Shown here one piece after another: positions 9,577-18,983 of a DNA stretch of 55,956 bases. Every line of letters begins with the position of its first letter. Positions within the stretch are counted from its first letter, which is position 1. Below the pieces are notes generated by a model, which did not search any database, was not told the DNA's origin, and saw nothing but the letters and a program-made list of their open reading frames with translations. Origin of the DNA: Pseudoxanthomonas yeongjuensis (GTDB taxonomy: Bacteria > Pseudomonadota > Gammaproteobacteria > Xanthomonadales > Xanthomonadaceae); the NCBI RefSeq assembly GCF_010093345.1, contig NZ_PDWT01000003.1:472501-528456 (forward strand). The letters are read 5' to 3'. Both the position numbers and the translations under genes were made by a program.

Positions 9577-9647
9577 GCGTAGGAGCGACGTGAGTCGCGA
9601 ATGAATTCTTTTCGTTGTCTCCATCGCGACTCACGTCGCTCCTACGC
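9577..9647. repeat. REP-type inverted repeat, GTAGGAGCGACGTGAG family
   Basis: Two arms of 24 bp (9577-9600 and 9624-9647) are reverse complements around a 23-bp loop. The outer GTAGGAGCG is shared with the repeats at 19748 and 39161, although the inner part differs. It lies between the convergent DUF4124-like and algC genes and may also end transcription. Confidence 0.8.
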
Positions 9648-9744
9648 CTGCCGGTATCTGGCTTCTGCCCCGGTGAGTTCCGACGGATGAATCAGTCGAA
9701 CCCGCAAGGGTGCGGCTCAAGACGCACCTTCATCGTTGCTTGAA

Positions 9745-12066
9745 TCAAAACGCGGCTTTCACTTCCGGCGCGACCTTGGCCAGATGAGCGCGGAAGTCGT
9801 CCATGATCCGGGCCAATGCTTCCTTGTTGTCGGCCTCGAAGCGCAGCACCAGGATCGGGGTGGTGTTGGAAGCCCGGACCAGTCCCCAGCCGTCTTCCCA
9901 GTCGGCGCGCAGGCCGTCGATGGTGGTCAGGCGCGCGCCTTCGAACTGCACGCTGGCGACGAAGCGCGCCACGATTCCATGCGCATCGCCTTCCACCGGC
10001 ACCTTGATCTCCGGGGTGGACAACGCGTTGGGCAGCGCATCGAGCACTTCGCTGGGCGTCTCCGCGCGCGCAGCCAGGATTTCCAGCAGCCGCGCGGCCG
10101 AATAAAGGCCGTCGTCGAAGCCGTACCAGCGCTCCTGGAAGAAGAAATGCCCGCTCATCTCGCCGGCCAGTTCGGCGCCGGTTTCGCGCATCTTGCCCTT
10201 GATCAGCGAATGGCCGGTCTGCCACATCAGCGGGGTGCCTCCGTGGCGCAGGATCCAGCCCTGCAGCTTGCCGGTGCACTTCACGTCGTAGATCACCAGC
10301 GCGCCGGGGTTGCGTTCCAGCACATCGGCGGCGAACAGCATCAACAGGCGGTCGGGGAAGATGATTTCGCCTTCCTTCGTCACCACGCCCAGGCGATCGC
10401 CATCGCCATCGAAGGCCAGGCCGAGATCCGCATCGAAGCGTTTCACCGTCTGGATCAGGTCTTCCAGGTTGTGCGGATCGCTGGGATCGGGATGGTGGTT
10501 GGGGAAAGTGCCGTCCACGTCGCAGAACAGCGGGATGACTTCCGCGCCGATGGCTTCGAGCAGCTGCGGGGCGATTTCGCCGGCCACGCCATTCCCGGCA
10601 TCCACCACCACCTTCAGGCGGCGATCCAGCTGCACGTCGTCGGCGATGCGCTGGATATAGTCGGCCGATACGTCGCGCTCGGCCAGCGTGCCGGGCAGCG
10701 CGGTCTGGTGCAGACGGTTCTCGCTGATCCGCGTGTACAGGTCGGTGATGGCTTCGCCGGACAGGGTCTGTCCGCCGATCACGATCTTGAAGCCGTTGTA
10801 GTCGGGTGGATTGTGGCTGCCGGTGACCGCCACGCTGCTGCCGGTGCGCAGGTGGTAGGCGGCGAAATAGGCCACCGGGGTCGGCGCCAGGCCGATGTCG
10901 ATCACGTTGCGGCCGGCCTTGCGCAGGCCCTCGATCAAGCCGCCCGAAAGCTCGGGGCCGGACAGGCGGCCGTCGCGGCCGACCACGATGTCGTCCAGGC
11001 CCTGTTCTTCCATCACCGAGCCGATGGCCTGGCCGATGCGCTCGGCGACTTCCACGCTCAACGTGGCTCCGACCACGCCACGGATGTCGTAGGCGCGGAA
11101 GATGCCCGGGTCCACGTCGATGCGCTTGCCGGCTGGAGCCACGGCATTCGTTCCGCTGTCGTCGACGGCCTCACGAGCCGACGCCCGCGGCAAGGGTTCG
11201 CGTTCCAGGCTCTGGCCCAAGGTGGGCTCGTCGTCGCTGGCGGCACCGCTCGCACGGGGCCGCAGGTTCAGGCGTCCGCGCGCCACCAGCAAGACCAGCA
11301 CGGCCAGCAATCCGCAGATCGTCGCCCCCACCAGGCTGGAAATGGCACCCAGGCCCATCGGGCCCTCACTGCTGTCGGGAGTCGCGGCGACCACGCGCAG
11401 CCCGGTCTTGCCGACCGGGCGGGCCAGACCCTCGGCCGCGTCGGCCAGGCTGGCGCTGCCTTTCTGCTGCACGGTGTAGCTACCCTGGCGCAGCGCGACA
11501 TAAGCCTGGGAAGGAACGTCGGCGTGGTCCAGGCCGTCGGTCAAGACGCTCAGGGGCAGGCTCACGTAGGCGACGCTGCCCTGCGCCGGTGCAGCGACCC
11601 CCAGCGCGCTGCGCTGGCCTTCGCGAACCACCCTGGCGACGGGCTTGCCTTCGGCCAGCGCGGCTTCAAGCAAGGCCAGCTTGCTGAAGCCGACCTGCGA
11701 GGTCGGCGAGTACGCCTCATCCAGGTCGGCCGGCAGGATCTGCGCCTGGCCCGCGCCTTTCCAGCCTTCGCTGATCGCTGCGGCCACGGAGGCGGTATCG
11801 CCGGCACGCAAAGCGGTCTGCACCGGTGCGGCCGCAAGCCGATCGGCGAGTTGCCTGGCCTGCGCATCCAGGGTTTTCTGGGCAGAAGCCAGCACCGAGT
11901 CGCGCGCCTGGGTCAGGCCTTCGGCCAGCCGGGCATCCTGCCATTGGCGTACACCGCTCCATCCCAGCCAGAGGGCGAGCAAGGCGAACAGCGCCGCCAG
12001 CATGGGCAGCGCGCGCCGCAGGTCCGAAGCCGGCGAATGCGACTTGCCCGATTTGTTCTCAGCCAT
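9745..12066 (-). CDS. algC: phosphomannomutase/phosphoglucomutase with membrane-anchored N-terminal domain
   Basis: Interconverts sugar 1- and 6-phosphates of mannose and glucose for surface polysaccharides and LPS (AlgC/XanA type). The C-terminal catalytic part, from about residue 318, is complete: TGSHNPPDYNG with the phosphoserine (Ser417), FDGDGDR metal loop, GEMSGH sugar loop and RASNTTP phosphate loop. The protein is 773 residues where the catalytic enzyme alone is about 460. The extra 310 residues have two likely membrane helices (20-38 and 240-262) bounding a probable periplasmic region. It is the third gene of coaBC-dut-algC, 15 bp after dut. Confidence 0.92.
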   Translation of the reverse strand: MAENKSGKSHSPASDLRRALPMLAALFALLALWLGWSGVRQWQDARLAEGLTQARDSVLASAQKTLDAQARQLADRLAAAPVQTALRAGDTASVAAAISEGWKGAGQAQILPADLDEAYSPTSQVGFSKLALLEAALAEGKPVARVVREGQRSALGVAAPAQGSVAYVSLPLSVLTDGLDHADVPSQAYVALRQGSYTVQQKGSASLADAAEGLARPVGKTGLRVVAATPDSSEGPMGLGAISSLVGATICGLLAVLVLLVARGRLNLRPRASGAASDDEPTLGQSLEREPLPRASAREAVDDSGTNAVAPAGKRIDVDPGIFRAYDIRGVVGATLSVEVAERIGQAIGSVMEEQGLDDIVVGRDGRLSGPELSGGLIEGLRKAGRNVIDIGLAPTPVAYFAAYHLRTGSSVAVTGSHNPPDYNGFKIVIGGQTLSGEAITDLYTRISENRLHQTALPGTLAERDVSADYIQRIADDVQLDRRLKVVVDAGNGVAGEIAPQLLEAIGAEVIPLFCDVDGTFPNHHPDPSDPHNLEDLIQTVKRFDADLGLAFDGDGDRLGVVTKEGEIIFPDRLLMLFAADVLERNPGALVIYDVKCTGKLQGWILRHGGTPLMWQTGHSLIKGKMRETGAELAGEMSGHFFFQERWYGFDDGLYSAARLLEILAARAETPSEVLDALPNALSTPEIKVPVEGDAHGIVARFVASVQFEGARLTTIDGLRADWEDGWGLVRASNTTPILVLRFEADNKEALARIMDDFRAHLAKVAPEVKAAF

Positions 12067-12081
12067 TTCCTGTCGCCCCGT

Positions 12082-12552
12082 TCAGCGGACGCCTGTGTGA
12101 CCGAAGCCCCCTTCGCCACGCGCGCTATCCGCAAAAGTATCCACTACCTGCAAGCTTACCCGCGTGATGGGCAGCACAACCAGTTGCGCGATGCGGTCGC
12201 CGGGCTGGATGGTGAAGGCCTCGGCGCTGCGATTCCACACGCTGATCAGCAACGGGCCCTGGTAATCGGCATCGATCAGGCCGGTGCCGTTGCCGAGCAC
12301 GATGCCATGGCGATGGCCCAGACCCGAGCGCGGCAGTACCACCGCGCACAGATGCGGATCGGCCAGGTGGATGGAAATGCCGCTGGGAACCAGGGCGGTG
12401 TCGCCCGAAGCCAGGGTCAGCGGCGCCTCCACGGCAGCGCGCAGATCCATGCCCGCGCTGGCGGCGGTCGCATAGGCCGGCAACGGCCATTCATCGCCGA
12501 AGCGCGGATCCAGCAGCTTGACCTCGATAGCCTGGACGATGGGAGCGCTCAT
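12082..12552 (-). CDS. dut: deoxyuridine 5'-triphosphate nucleotidohydrolase
   Basis: Hydrolyses dUTP to dUMP, keeping uracil out of DNA and feeding dTMP synthesis. The 156-residue trimeric-type protein shows the five dUTPase motifs, including [30 protein letters not shown] and the C-terminal [10 protein letters not shown] that closes the active site. Its ATG overlaps the coaBC stop (ATGA), so the two are translationally coupled. Confidence 0.96.
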   Translation of the reverse strand: MSAPIVQAIEVKLLDPRFGDEWPLPAYATAASAGMDLRAAVEAPLTLASGDTALVPSGISIHLADPHLCAVVLPRSGLGHRHGIVLGNGTGLIDADYQGPLLISVWNRSAEAFTIQPGDRIAQLVVLPITRVSLQVVDTFADSARGEGGFGHTGVR

Positions 12553-13775
12553 GCGTCCAGGCGCTCCACGATCAGGTCGACCAGTTCGTCGGCCAGCCGG
12601 GTCTTCGGGCCGGGCGCGAAGACCCGTTCGCCGTCCTGCCAGAACGCGGTCATCGCGTTCTGATCGCTTTCGAAACCGCCATCGGCCACGCCGACGCGAT
12701 TGGCCACGATCAGGTCCAGGCGCTTGGCCACCAGCTTGCCGCGCGCGTAGCCGGCGACATTCTCGGTTTCGGCGGCGAAGCCGACGACCAGCTTCAGTCC
12801 CTGGGTCTGCGCGGCGACCTCCGCGAGGATGTCCGGCGTGCGCACCAGATCCAGGGCCAGCGATTCGTTCGATTTCTTGATCTTGTTGGCGGCCGGCGCG
12901 CGCGGGGTGTAATCGGCAACGGCGGCGGCGCCGATATAGATGTCGGCGGGAAATGCGGCGAACACCGCTTCATGCATCTGTGCGGCCGAGCGCACGTCCA
13001 CGCGCTTCACTCCCGCTGGCGTGGGCAGGTGGACCGGACCCGCGACCAGCACCACTTCGGCCCCGCGCCGGCGCGCGCTGGCGGCCACCGCGAAACCCAT
13101 CTTGCCGCTGCTGCGATTACCGAGGTAGCGGACCGGATCCAGGTCTTCGTAGGTCGGGCCAGCGCTGACTACCACTTTCAGGCCCTTCAAGGCGTTGTCG
13201 GTTGCCGGCGTCGCGGCATTGGCGGCAAGCAGGCCGGCAACGATGTCTTCCGGCTCGCTCAGGCGACCCGGACCGGATTCGCCTTCGGCCAGGGGGCCAT
13301 CTTCGGGACCGATTACCTGCACACCACGCCCGCGAAGGGTGGCGAGGTTGGCCTGGGTGGCCGGGTGCAGCCACATTCGATGATTCATCGCCGGGGCAAT
13401 GGATATCGGCGCGGTAGTGGCCAGACACAAAGTAGTCACCAGGTCGTCGGCGAACCCATTCGCCAGTTTGGCCAGCAGGTCGGCGGTGGCCGGGGCAATG
13501 ACGATGCGGTCGGCCCAGCGCGCCAGTTCGATATGGCCCATCGACGCTTCGGCCGCGCTATCCCACAAGCTGGTGCGGGTCGGGCTGCCGGACAGTGCCT
13601 GGAAGCTCAGCGGGGTGACGAAATGCTGGGCGCCGGCAGTCATCGCCACCTGCACCTCGGCCCCGGCGTCGCGCAACCGGCGCACCAGTTCCAGCGCCTT
13701 GTAGGCGGCGATGCCGCCGCCTACGCAGAGCAGTACATGCCGGCCTTTCAAGTGGCTTTCCGATTCTTTTGCCAC
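12549..13775 (-). CDS. coaBC: bifunctional phosphopantothenoylcysteine decarboxylase/synthetase
   Basis: Two steps of coenzyme A synthesis in one 408-residue protein. The N-terminal CoaC flavoprotein domain has [16 protein letters not shown], the catalytic-region His of [12 protein letters not shown] and PAMNHRMW. The C-terminal CoaB synthetase domain has [19 protein letters not shown] with RSSGKMG, and KIKKS near the end. It heads the coaBC-dut-algC operon and is divergent from radC across 96 bp, a conserved arrangement in gammaproteobacteria. Confidence 0.96.
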   Translation of the reverse strand: MAKESESHLKGRHVLLCVGGGIAAYKALELVRRLRDAGAEVQVAMTAGAQHFVTPLSFQALSGSPTRTSLWDSAAEASMGHIELARWADRIVIAPATADLLAKLANGFADDLVTTLCLATTAPISIAPAMNHRMWLHPATQANLATLRGRGVQVIGPEDGPLAEGESGPGRLSEPEDIVAGLLAANAATPATDNALKGLKVVVSAGPTYEDLDPVRYLGNRSSGKMGFAVAASARRRGAEVVLVAGPVHLPTPAGVKRVDVRSAAQMHEAVFAAFPADIYIGAAAVADYTPRAPAANKIKKSNESLALDLVRTPDILAEVAAQTQGLKLVVGFAAETENVAGYARGKLVAKRLDLIVANRVGVADGGFESDQNAMTAFWQDGERVFAPGPKTRLADELVDLIVERLDA

Positions 13776-13871
13776 GTCGGGGAATTCCTATCACCGTACA
13801 GGCAGTTAGCTTACCCGATGCACCCAGCCCGCCTGATACCGCCGGGGCATGACGCCCGCCAAGCTGGTCAT

Positions 13872-14546
13872 ATGCACATACGCGACTGGCCCGCCGAAGA
13901 ACGTCCCCGTGAGAAGCTGCTGGCCCACGGCGCCGGCACGCTGTCGGATGCCGAATTGCTGGCGATCTTTCTGGGTTCGGGTCTGCGCGGCCGCGACGCG
14001 GTGCAGACTTCGCGCGAACTGCTGGCCACCCACGGTCCGCTGCGCGCCCTGCTGGAAAACGATCCGGTCGGCCTCGCCGGCCTGCCCGGGCTGGGTCCGG
14101 CCCGGGCCTGCAAGCTGGCCGCAGCACTGGAACTCGGCCATCGCCACCTGGCCGCCGCGCTGGAACGCGGCGAAGTGCTCACCGACCCGGCCAGCGCCGG
14201 CCGCTATTTCGCCCAGCGCCTGCGCGGACGCGGGCACGAGGTCTTCGCTGCCCTGTTCCTCGACACCCGCCACCGTGCGCTGGCGTTCGAGGAGCTGTTC
14301 CAGGGCACGGTCGACGGCGCCGAAGTGCATCCGCGCGAAGTCGCGCGCCGCGCCCTGTTCCACAACGCGGCGGCGGTGATCGTGGGCCACAACCATCCTT
14401 CCGGCGACGCGGAACCTTCCGCCGCCGACCGCGCGGTCACCGCCCGCCTGAAGCAGGGGCTGGCGCTGGTCGAGGTGCGCCTGCTGGACCATTTCGTGAT
14501 CGGCGACGGACCGGCGGTGTCGCTGGCGTCGCGGGGGTGGGTCTGA
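13872..14546 (+). CDS. radC: RadC family JAMM-domain protein
   Basis: A 224-residue RadC protein: an N-terminal helix-hairpin-helix region ([19 protein letters not shown]) and a JAB/MPN domain whose metal motif HNHPSGD with the downstream Asp is intact. The biochemical role of the family is not settled; early links to repair have been questioned. The ATG at 13872 gives the standard N-terminus [16 protein letters not shown]; an in-frame ATG at 13818 would add 18 residues with no support. Divergent from coaBC. Confidence 0.92.
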   Translation: MHIRDWPAEERPREKLLAHGAGTLSDAELLAIFLGSGLRGRDAVQTSRELLATHGPLRALLENDPVGLAGLPGLGPARACKLAAALELGHRHLAAALERGEVLTDPASAGRYFAQRLRGRGHEVFAALFLDTRHRALAFEELFQGTVDGAEVHPREVARRALFHNAAAVIVGHNHPSGDAEPSAADRAVTARLKQGLALVEVRLLDHFVIGDGPAVSLASRGWV

Positions 14547-14556
14547 GTGCGTGCCG

Positions 14557-14593
14557 TTGACACCCGACCCTTGGTGCGTACGATACACACCAA
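14557..14593 (+). promoter_or_regulatory. hicAB promoter with overlapping operator
   Basis: TTGACA (14557-14562), 16-bp spacer, TACGAT (14579-14584). An inverted repeat TTGGTG (14571-14576) / CACCAA (14588-14593) straddles the -10 and ends right at the GTG start. This is where a HicB repressor would act. Transcription starting about seven bases past the -10 would leave only 2-3 nt before the start codon. Confidence 0.6.
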
Positions 14594-14773
14594 GTGAACA
14601 GCAAGGTGCTGATCCGCGAACTGGAAGCGGCCGGCTGGGCACTCGTCCGCACGCGCGGCTCGCACCCTGCGTTCCAGCATCCACGGCGCCCCGGCACGCT
14701 GGTGGTACCGCATCCGAAGAAAGACCTTGGCAAAGGCCTGGTCGCGGCTATCCGAAAACAAGCCGGCTTATAG
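14594..14773 (+). CDS. hicA: HicA toxin, mRNA interferase
   Basis: A 59-residue protein read from a GTG start. It matches HicA from end to end: an N-terminal SKVLIRELEAAGW helix, the catalytic-histidine segment RTRGSHPAFQH, the strand TLVVPHPKKDLGKG, and a closing helix IRKQAGL. HicA binds and cuts mRNA through a dsRBD-like fold. hicB follows 13 bp later, giving the toxin-first order of type II hicAB. The mRNA may be close to leaderless (see the promoter at 14557). Confidence 0.9.
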   Translation: MNSKVLIRELEAAGWALVRTRGSHPAFQHPRRPGTLVVPHPKKDLGKGLVAAIRKQAGL

Positions 14774-14786
14774 AAAGGCCACCTTC

Positions 14787-15173
14787 ATGCGTTATCCCAT
14801 CGCGATCGAAACCGGGAGCGGCGCTACCGCCTTCGGTGTCGCCATCCCCGACCTGCCCGGCTGCTTCTCCGCCGGCGACACGCTGGATGAAGCCATCGAC
14901 AACGCCGAAGCCGCGGCGACCCTGTGGATCGATGCCGCCCTCGACGCCGGCCACGCCATTCCCAAGCCCTCGTCCGTGGACGACATCCGCAACCAGGCCG
15001 CCTATGCCGGCTGGTTGTTCGGCCTGGTGACCGTGGATCCGGCGCAGCTGGACGACACCATCGAGCGCGTCAACATCACTCTGCCACGTCGGGTCCTGCG
15101 CCGGCTCGACCGCAAGGCCAGGGAAGCTGGCGAAACCCGTTCCGGCTATATCGCCAGGATGGCGATCGGCTGA
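14787..15173 (+). CDS. hicB: HicB antitoxin
   Basis: A 128-residue antitoxin. The N-terminal half is the degraded-RNase-H-like HicB domain (YPIAIETG then FGVAIPDLPGCFSAGDTLDEA) that blocks HicA. The C-terminal 45 residues (VNITLPRRVLRRLDRKAREAGETRSGYIARMA) form a ribbon-helix-helix DNA-binding domain, consistent with autorepression at the inverted repeat before hicA. The start at 14787 gives the usual MRYPIAIE N-terminus. Confidence 0.92.
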   Translation: MRYPIAIETGSGATAFGVAIPDLPGCFSAGDTLDEAIDNAEAAATLWIDAALDAGHAIPKPSSVDDIRNQAAYAGWLFGLVTVDPAQLDDTIERVNITLPRRVLRRLDRKAREAGETRSGYIARMAIG

Positions 15174-15239
15174 GACCGCAAGCCCGTACTCGGCTAAAAT
15201 TCCCTATTCCGCGCTATCCGCGTTTCCAGCAGAACTCCT

Positions 15240-16928
15240 TTGAAATCCCAACTCCGCGCCCTGATCGCCCAGGGCATCGACGCCCTGCGCAGCGCCGGCA
15301 CCCTGCCGGCCGACACCGCCACCCCGGATTTCGTGGTCGAACGCCCCAAGACCCGCGAGCACGGCGATTTCTCGACCAATGCGGCGATGCTGCTGGCGAA
15401 GCCGGCGCGCAGCAACCCGCGCGCACTGGCGCAGGCCTTGGTTGCCGCGTTACCGGTCAATGCGGATATCGCCAGGGTCGAGATCGCCGGACCGGGCTTC
15501 ATCAATTTCCACATGAGCCCCGCCGCCTACCAGCGCGAGGTGGCGACCGCGCTGGAACAAGGCCATGCCTATGGCCTCAACGCCTCCGGCGAAGGAAAAA
15601 CGGCAGGCGTGGAATACGTTTCCGCCAATCCCACCGGCCCGCTGCACGTCGGCCACGGCCGCGCCGCCGCGATCGGCGACTGCATCGCGCGGGTGTTGCA
15701 GGCCAACGGCTGGAACACGCGCCGCGAGTTCTACTACAACGACGCCGGCGTGCAGATCGAGAATCTCGCGCTCTCCGTGCAGGCCCGCGCGAAGGGCCTG
15801 AAGCCCGACGACGCCGGCTGGCCGGAAGCCGGCTATCGCGGCGACTACATCCAGGACGTCGCCGACGCTTATCTGAAGGGCGAGACCGTGGAATCCGACG
15901 GCCACGCTATCACCGGCGCGAAGGACGCGGACGACCGCGACGCGATCCGCCGCTTCGCCGTGGCCGCGTTGCGCCGTGAACAGAACGGCGACCTGGCCGC
16001 GTTCGACGTGTCCTTCGACACCTACTTCCTGGAAAGCTCGCTGTACGCCGACGGCAAGGTGGAAGAAACGGTCGAGCGCCTGAACGCCTCCGGCCACACC
16101 TACGAGGAAGGCGGCGCGCTGTGGCTGAAGACCACGGACTTCGGCGACGACAAGGACCGGGTGATGCGCAAGTCCGACGGCAGCTACACCTATTTCGTGC
16201 CGGACGTGGCCTACCACCTGTCCAAGTGGCAGCGCGGCTACCGACGCGCGATCACCGAGCTCGGCGCCGACCATCACGGCTCCCTGGCGCGCGTGCGCGC
16301 CGGCCTGCAGGCGCTGGATGTCGGCATCCCCAAGGGCTGGCCGGAATACGTGCTGCACCAGATGGTCACGGTGATGCGCGGCGGCGAGGAAGTGAAGCTG
16401 TCCAAGCGCGCCGGCAGCTACTTCACCCTGCGCGACCTGATCGAGGAAGCCGGCCGCGACGCCACCCGCTGGTTCCTGATCGCGCGCAAGCCCGACTCGC
16501 AACTCACCTTCGACATCGACCTGGCCCGCGAACAGAGCAAGGACAATCCGGTCTATTACGTCCAATACGCGCATGCCCGCGTTTTCAGCATCCTCGACAA
16601 GGCCGTCGCGCAGGGCTACCGCTACGACCAGGGCAACGGCCTGGCCGGGCTCGGCTTGCTCGACGACGAACATTCGCTGTTGCTGATGGTGGAACTGTCG
16701 CGCTACCCGGAAGTGGTGGAGAACGCCGGACAGTTGCTCGAACCGCACCTCGTCGCGCAATACCTGCGCGAACTGGCCTATGCTTTCCACACTTGGTACC
16801 ACGAAGTGAAGGCGCTGGTGGAAGACGCCGATACCCGCGACGCGCGACTGGCCCTGGCCTGCGCGGCGCGGCAGGTGCTGGCCAACGGACTGGAATTGCT
16901 GGGCGTCAGCGCCCCCGAAAAGATGTGA
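15240..16928 (+). CDS. argS: arginyl-tRNA synthetase
   Basis: Charges tRNA-Arg. A 562-residue class I enzyme: N-terminal Add1 tRNA-binding domain, HIGH-type motif HVGH at residues 136-139 inside [11 protein letters not shown], the KMSKS-equivalent KLSKRAG, and a C-terminal anticodon-binding DALR domain. The start is a TTG at 15240 preceded by AACTCC; there is no nearby ATG that keeps the N-terminal domain. The SPOR gene follows after 15 bp, a pairing common in xanthomonads. Confidence 0.95.
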   Translation: MKSQLRALIAQGIDALRSAGTLPADTATPDFVVERPKTREHGDFSTNAAMLLAKPARSNPRALAQALVAALPVNADIARVEIAGPGFINFHMSPAAYQREVATALEQGHAYGLNASGEGKTAGVEYVSANPTGPLHVGHGRAAAIGDCIARVLQANGWNTRREFYYNDAGVQIENLALSVQARAKGLKPDDAGWPEAGYRGDYIQDVADAYLKGETVESDGHAITGAKDADDRDAIRRFAVAALRREQNGDLAAFDVSFDTYFLESSLYADGKVEETVERLNASGHTYEEGGALWLKTTDFGDDKDRVMRKSDGSYTYFVPDVAYHLSKWQRGYRRAITELGADHHGSLARVRAGLQALDVGIPKGWPEYVLHQMVTVMRGGEEVKLSKRAGSYFTLRDLIEEAGRDATRWFLIARKPDSQLTFDIDLAREQSKDNPVYYVQYAHARVFSILDKAVAQGYRYDQGNGLAGLGLLDDEHSLLLMVELSRYPEVVENAGQLLEPHLVAQYLRELAYAFHTWYHEVKALVEDADTRDARLALACAARQVLANGLELLGVSAPEKM

Positions 16929-16943
16929 TTGGAGAGTAGTTGG

Positions 16944-17720
16944 ATGGCGGCACGACGCAACAAGAACCAGGCGCGGCGCAATTCGGGCAACGGCACGCCG
17001 GGTTGGGTGTGGCTGATCGCGGGACTGGTGCTGGGCGCAGCGGCGTTCTTCATCGTCCCCGGGCTGATGAAGAAGGACGGCGACGGCTTCTTCCGCCCGC
17101 AACCCAATCCCGATGCCTTGCCGGCGCAGGTGGCCGATGCCGACGCCATCGCCCCGGAAACCTCCACCGCCACTTCGCAACCCGAGGCGAAGGTCGACGA
17201 CTCCGCGGCCAAGGAAACCCAGTACGAGTTCTACGACCTGCTTCCCGGCAAGGAAGTGCAGATGTCCGACGCCGAACTCGCCGCCAGCGCGCGCGAGGAA
17301 CAGGCCAGCGCAGCGCGTGCGCAGAAGGCAGCCGCAGCTGCCGCGACTCCCTCCGGTAGCGGCAATCCGACCCCGATAGTGGAGACGCCAGCGGCTGCGC
17401 CGGCCTCAGCCGCGGCCACGACCGTTGCCACGACCGCGTCCGCCACAACCGCCACGCCGTCAAGCGGCGCCGCCGCACCCGTCAGCGATGCGCGCTACAT
17501 CCTGCAAGCCGGCGCCTTCGGCGCCTCCGGCGACGCCGAATCCACCAAGGCGAAGATCGCGCTGCTGGGTTTGTCGGCACGGGTGGAATCGGCGCGGATC
17601 GGCGCCAAGACCGTGTACCGCGTGCGCATGGGGCCGTATGGCAGCGCCAGCGAACTGGCCGAAGCCAAGCGCAAACTCGCCAGCGGCGGATTGCCGGCGA
17701 TGGCGATCAAGGCGCAGTAA
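16944..17720 (+). CDS. SPOR-domain cell division protein, FtsN-like
   Basis: A 258-residue bitopic protein: a basic cytoplasmic tail (ARRNKNQARR), one membrane helix at about residues 20-40 (GWVWLIAGLVLGAAAFFIVPG), a long Ala/Thr/Pro-rich periplasmic linker and a C-terminal SPOR domain (YILQAGAFGASGDAESTKAKI to VYRVRMGPYGS). SPOR domains bind glycan strands stripped of peptides at the division site. The topology is that of FtsN, though the linker is not conserved enough to be certain. The start ATG has GGAGAG just upstream. Confidence 0.8.
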   Translation: MAARRNKNQARRNSGNGTPGWVWLIAGLVLGAAAFFIVPGLMKKDGDGFFRPQPNPDALPAQVADADAIAPETSTATSQPEAKVDDSAAKETQYEFYDLLPGKEVQMSDAELAASAREEQASAARAQKAAAAAATPSGSGNPTPIVETPAAAPASAAATTVATTASATTATPSSGAAAPVSDARYILQAGAFGASGDAESTKAKIALLGLSARVESARIGAKTVYRVRMGPYGSASELAEAKRKLASGGLPAMAIKAQ

Positions 17721-17797
17721 CACCGCGCGATGCCCAGTAGTCCGGGCAGTCTCGTCGCAGGGGTATCCTTGGATTCCCGCGACAGGAAAACCGGACC

Positions 17798-18232
17798 ATG
17801 GCCGCCAGTTCGCAATGGTTGTTCTGGGCGCTGCTCTCGGCGGTATTCGCCGCCTTGACCGCGATCTTCGCCAAGGCCGGATTGCAGGACATCAATTCCG
17901 ATTTCGCCACCCTGGTCCGCACAGCGATGATCCTGCTGGTGCTGGCCGCGTTCGTGCTCGGCAGCGGCAAGTGGCGGCCACCGGCCTCGGTCTCTGCTTC
18001 CACCTGGGGCTGGTTGCTGGCTTCGGCCCTCGCCACCGGCGCTTCCTGGGTCTGTTATTTCCGCGCCTTGCAGGCCGGCGACGCGTCCAAGGTCGCCGCC
18101 GTGGACAAGGGCAGCCTGGTGCTGGTGGCGCTGTTCGCCCTGGCCTTCCTGCACGAACGGCTCGACAGCCGCGAATGGCTGGGCGTGGGCCTGGTCAGTG
18201 CCGGGATCGTGCTCATGGCGTTCAAGCGGTGA
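17798..18232 (+). CDS. EamA-family transporter, half-length
   Basis: A 144-residue inner-membrane protein with about five hydrophobic helices, equal to one EamA/DMT repeat. The end (LAFLHERLDSREWLGVGLVSAGIVLMAFKR) is the standard last segment of EamA units. Full transporters have two repeats, so this one probably works as a dimer, as small DMT pumps do. The substrate is unknown. Confidence 0.8.
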   Translation: MAASSQWLFWALLSAVFAALTAIFAKAGLQDINSDFATLVRTAMILLVLAAFVLGSGKWRPPASVSASTWGWLLASALATGASWVCYFRALQAGDASKVAAVDKGSLVLVALFALAFLHERLDSREWLGVGLVSAGIVLMAFKR

Positions 18233-18260
18233 GCCGGAGAACGTTGGAACGGAGCAGGCC

Positions 18261-18842
18261 ATGATCGACATCGCCTCCCTCGCCGGCAAACTGTTCGTCG
18301 CGCTGACCACGATCTGGGCCGCGGGCGAGATCTGGCTGGGCTGGAGCCGCCGCTCCGGCGACCGCTCGCGCTCGCGCGACAGCGGCACCCTGCGCATGCT
18401 GCTGGTGACCATCTATCTGTGCATCGGCATCGCCGTGTGGCTGTCCTCCCGCGCCGGTGGCCACTTCGGCGCCGTACGCCTGCCGCTGCTCTGGATCGGC
18501 CTGCTGTTGATGGCCACTGGCATGATGCTGCGCTTCTGGTCGATCCGCGTGCTGGCGGATTTCTTCACCGTCGATGTCGCCATTCGCGAAGGCCATGAAC
18601 TGATCCGTCGCGGTCCTTATCGCCTGCTGCGGCATCCGTCCTACACCGGCGCGCTGATGACCTTCCTCGGTTTCGGCCTGGCTCTGGGCAATCTGTGGTC
18701 GCTGTTGGTGGTGATGGTGCCGGTGACCATCGCGTTCCTGCGGCGTATACGCATCGAGGAGCGCGTTCTGGCCGAGGCATTCCCCGCGCAGTATCCCGAG
18801 TATGCGCGGCAGACCAAGCGGCTGATTCCCTTCGTCTGGTGA
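18261..18842 (+). CDS. isoprenylcysteine carboxyl methyltransferase family protein
   Basis: A 193-residue membrane protein with five or so helices and the ICMT/PEMT signature RRGPYRLLRHPSYTGALM followed by a hydrophobic stretch and RRIRIEERVL...YPEYARQTKRLIPFVW. These proteins bind S-adenosylmethionine at the membrane surface and methylate small lipophilic or lipid substrates; bacterial substrates are mostly unknown. The ATG at 18261 lies 28 bp after the EamA gene, probably in the same transcript. Confidence 0.8.
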   Translation: MIDIASLAGKLFVALTTIWAAGEIWLGWSRRSGDRSRSRDSGTLRMLLVTIYLCIGIAVWLSSRAGGHFGAVRLPLLWIGLLLMATGMMLRFWSIRVLADFFTVDVAIREGHELIRRGPYRLLRHPSYTGALMTFLGFGLALGNLWSLLVVMVPVTIAFLRRIRIEERVLAEAFPAQYPEYARQTKRLIPFVW

Positions 18843-18983
18843 CGGCTGCGAAGAATCCCGTTCGTGGCGGGCTTGCCCCGGACCCCGTATCGAGCACGGG
18901 GCAGGCTTTGATGCGGCGCTCATCGCAAACGTATTTTTAGTACATTGCTTTTCCTGCACTCACCACTTCCGACAGACTCCCCC

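Noticed and set aside
9736..12663. A 975-codon plus-strand open frame across algC and dut
   Set aside because: It spans two well-identified minus-strand genes, is rich in low-complexity His/Gln/Arg and matches no family.
12972..13871. Long N-terminal extension of the radC frame
   Set aside because: It lies antisense within coaBC; the ATG at 13872 gives the standard RadC length.
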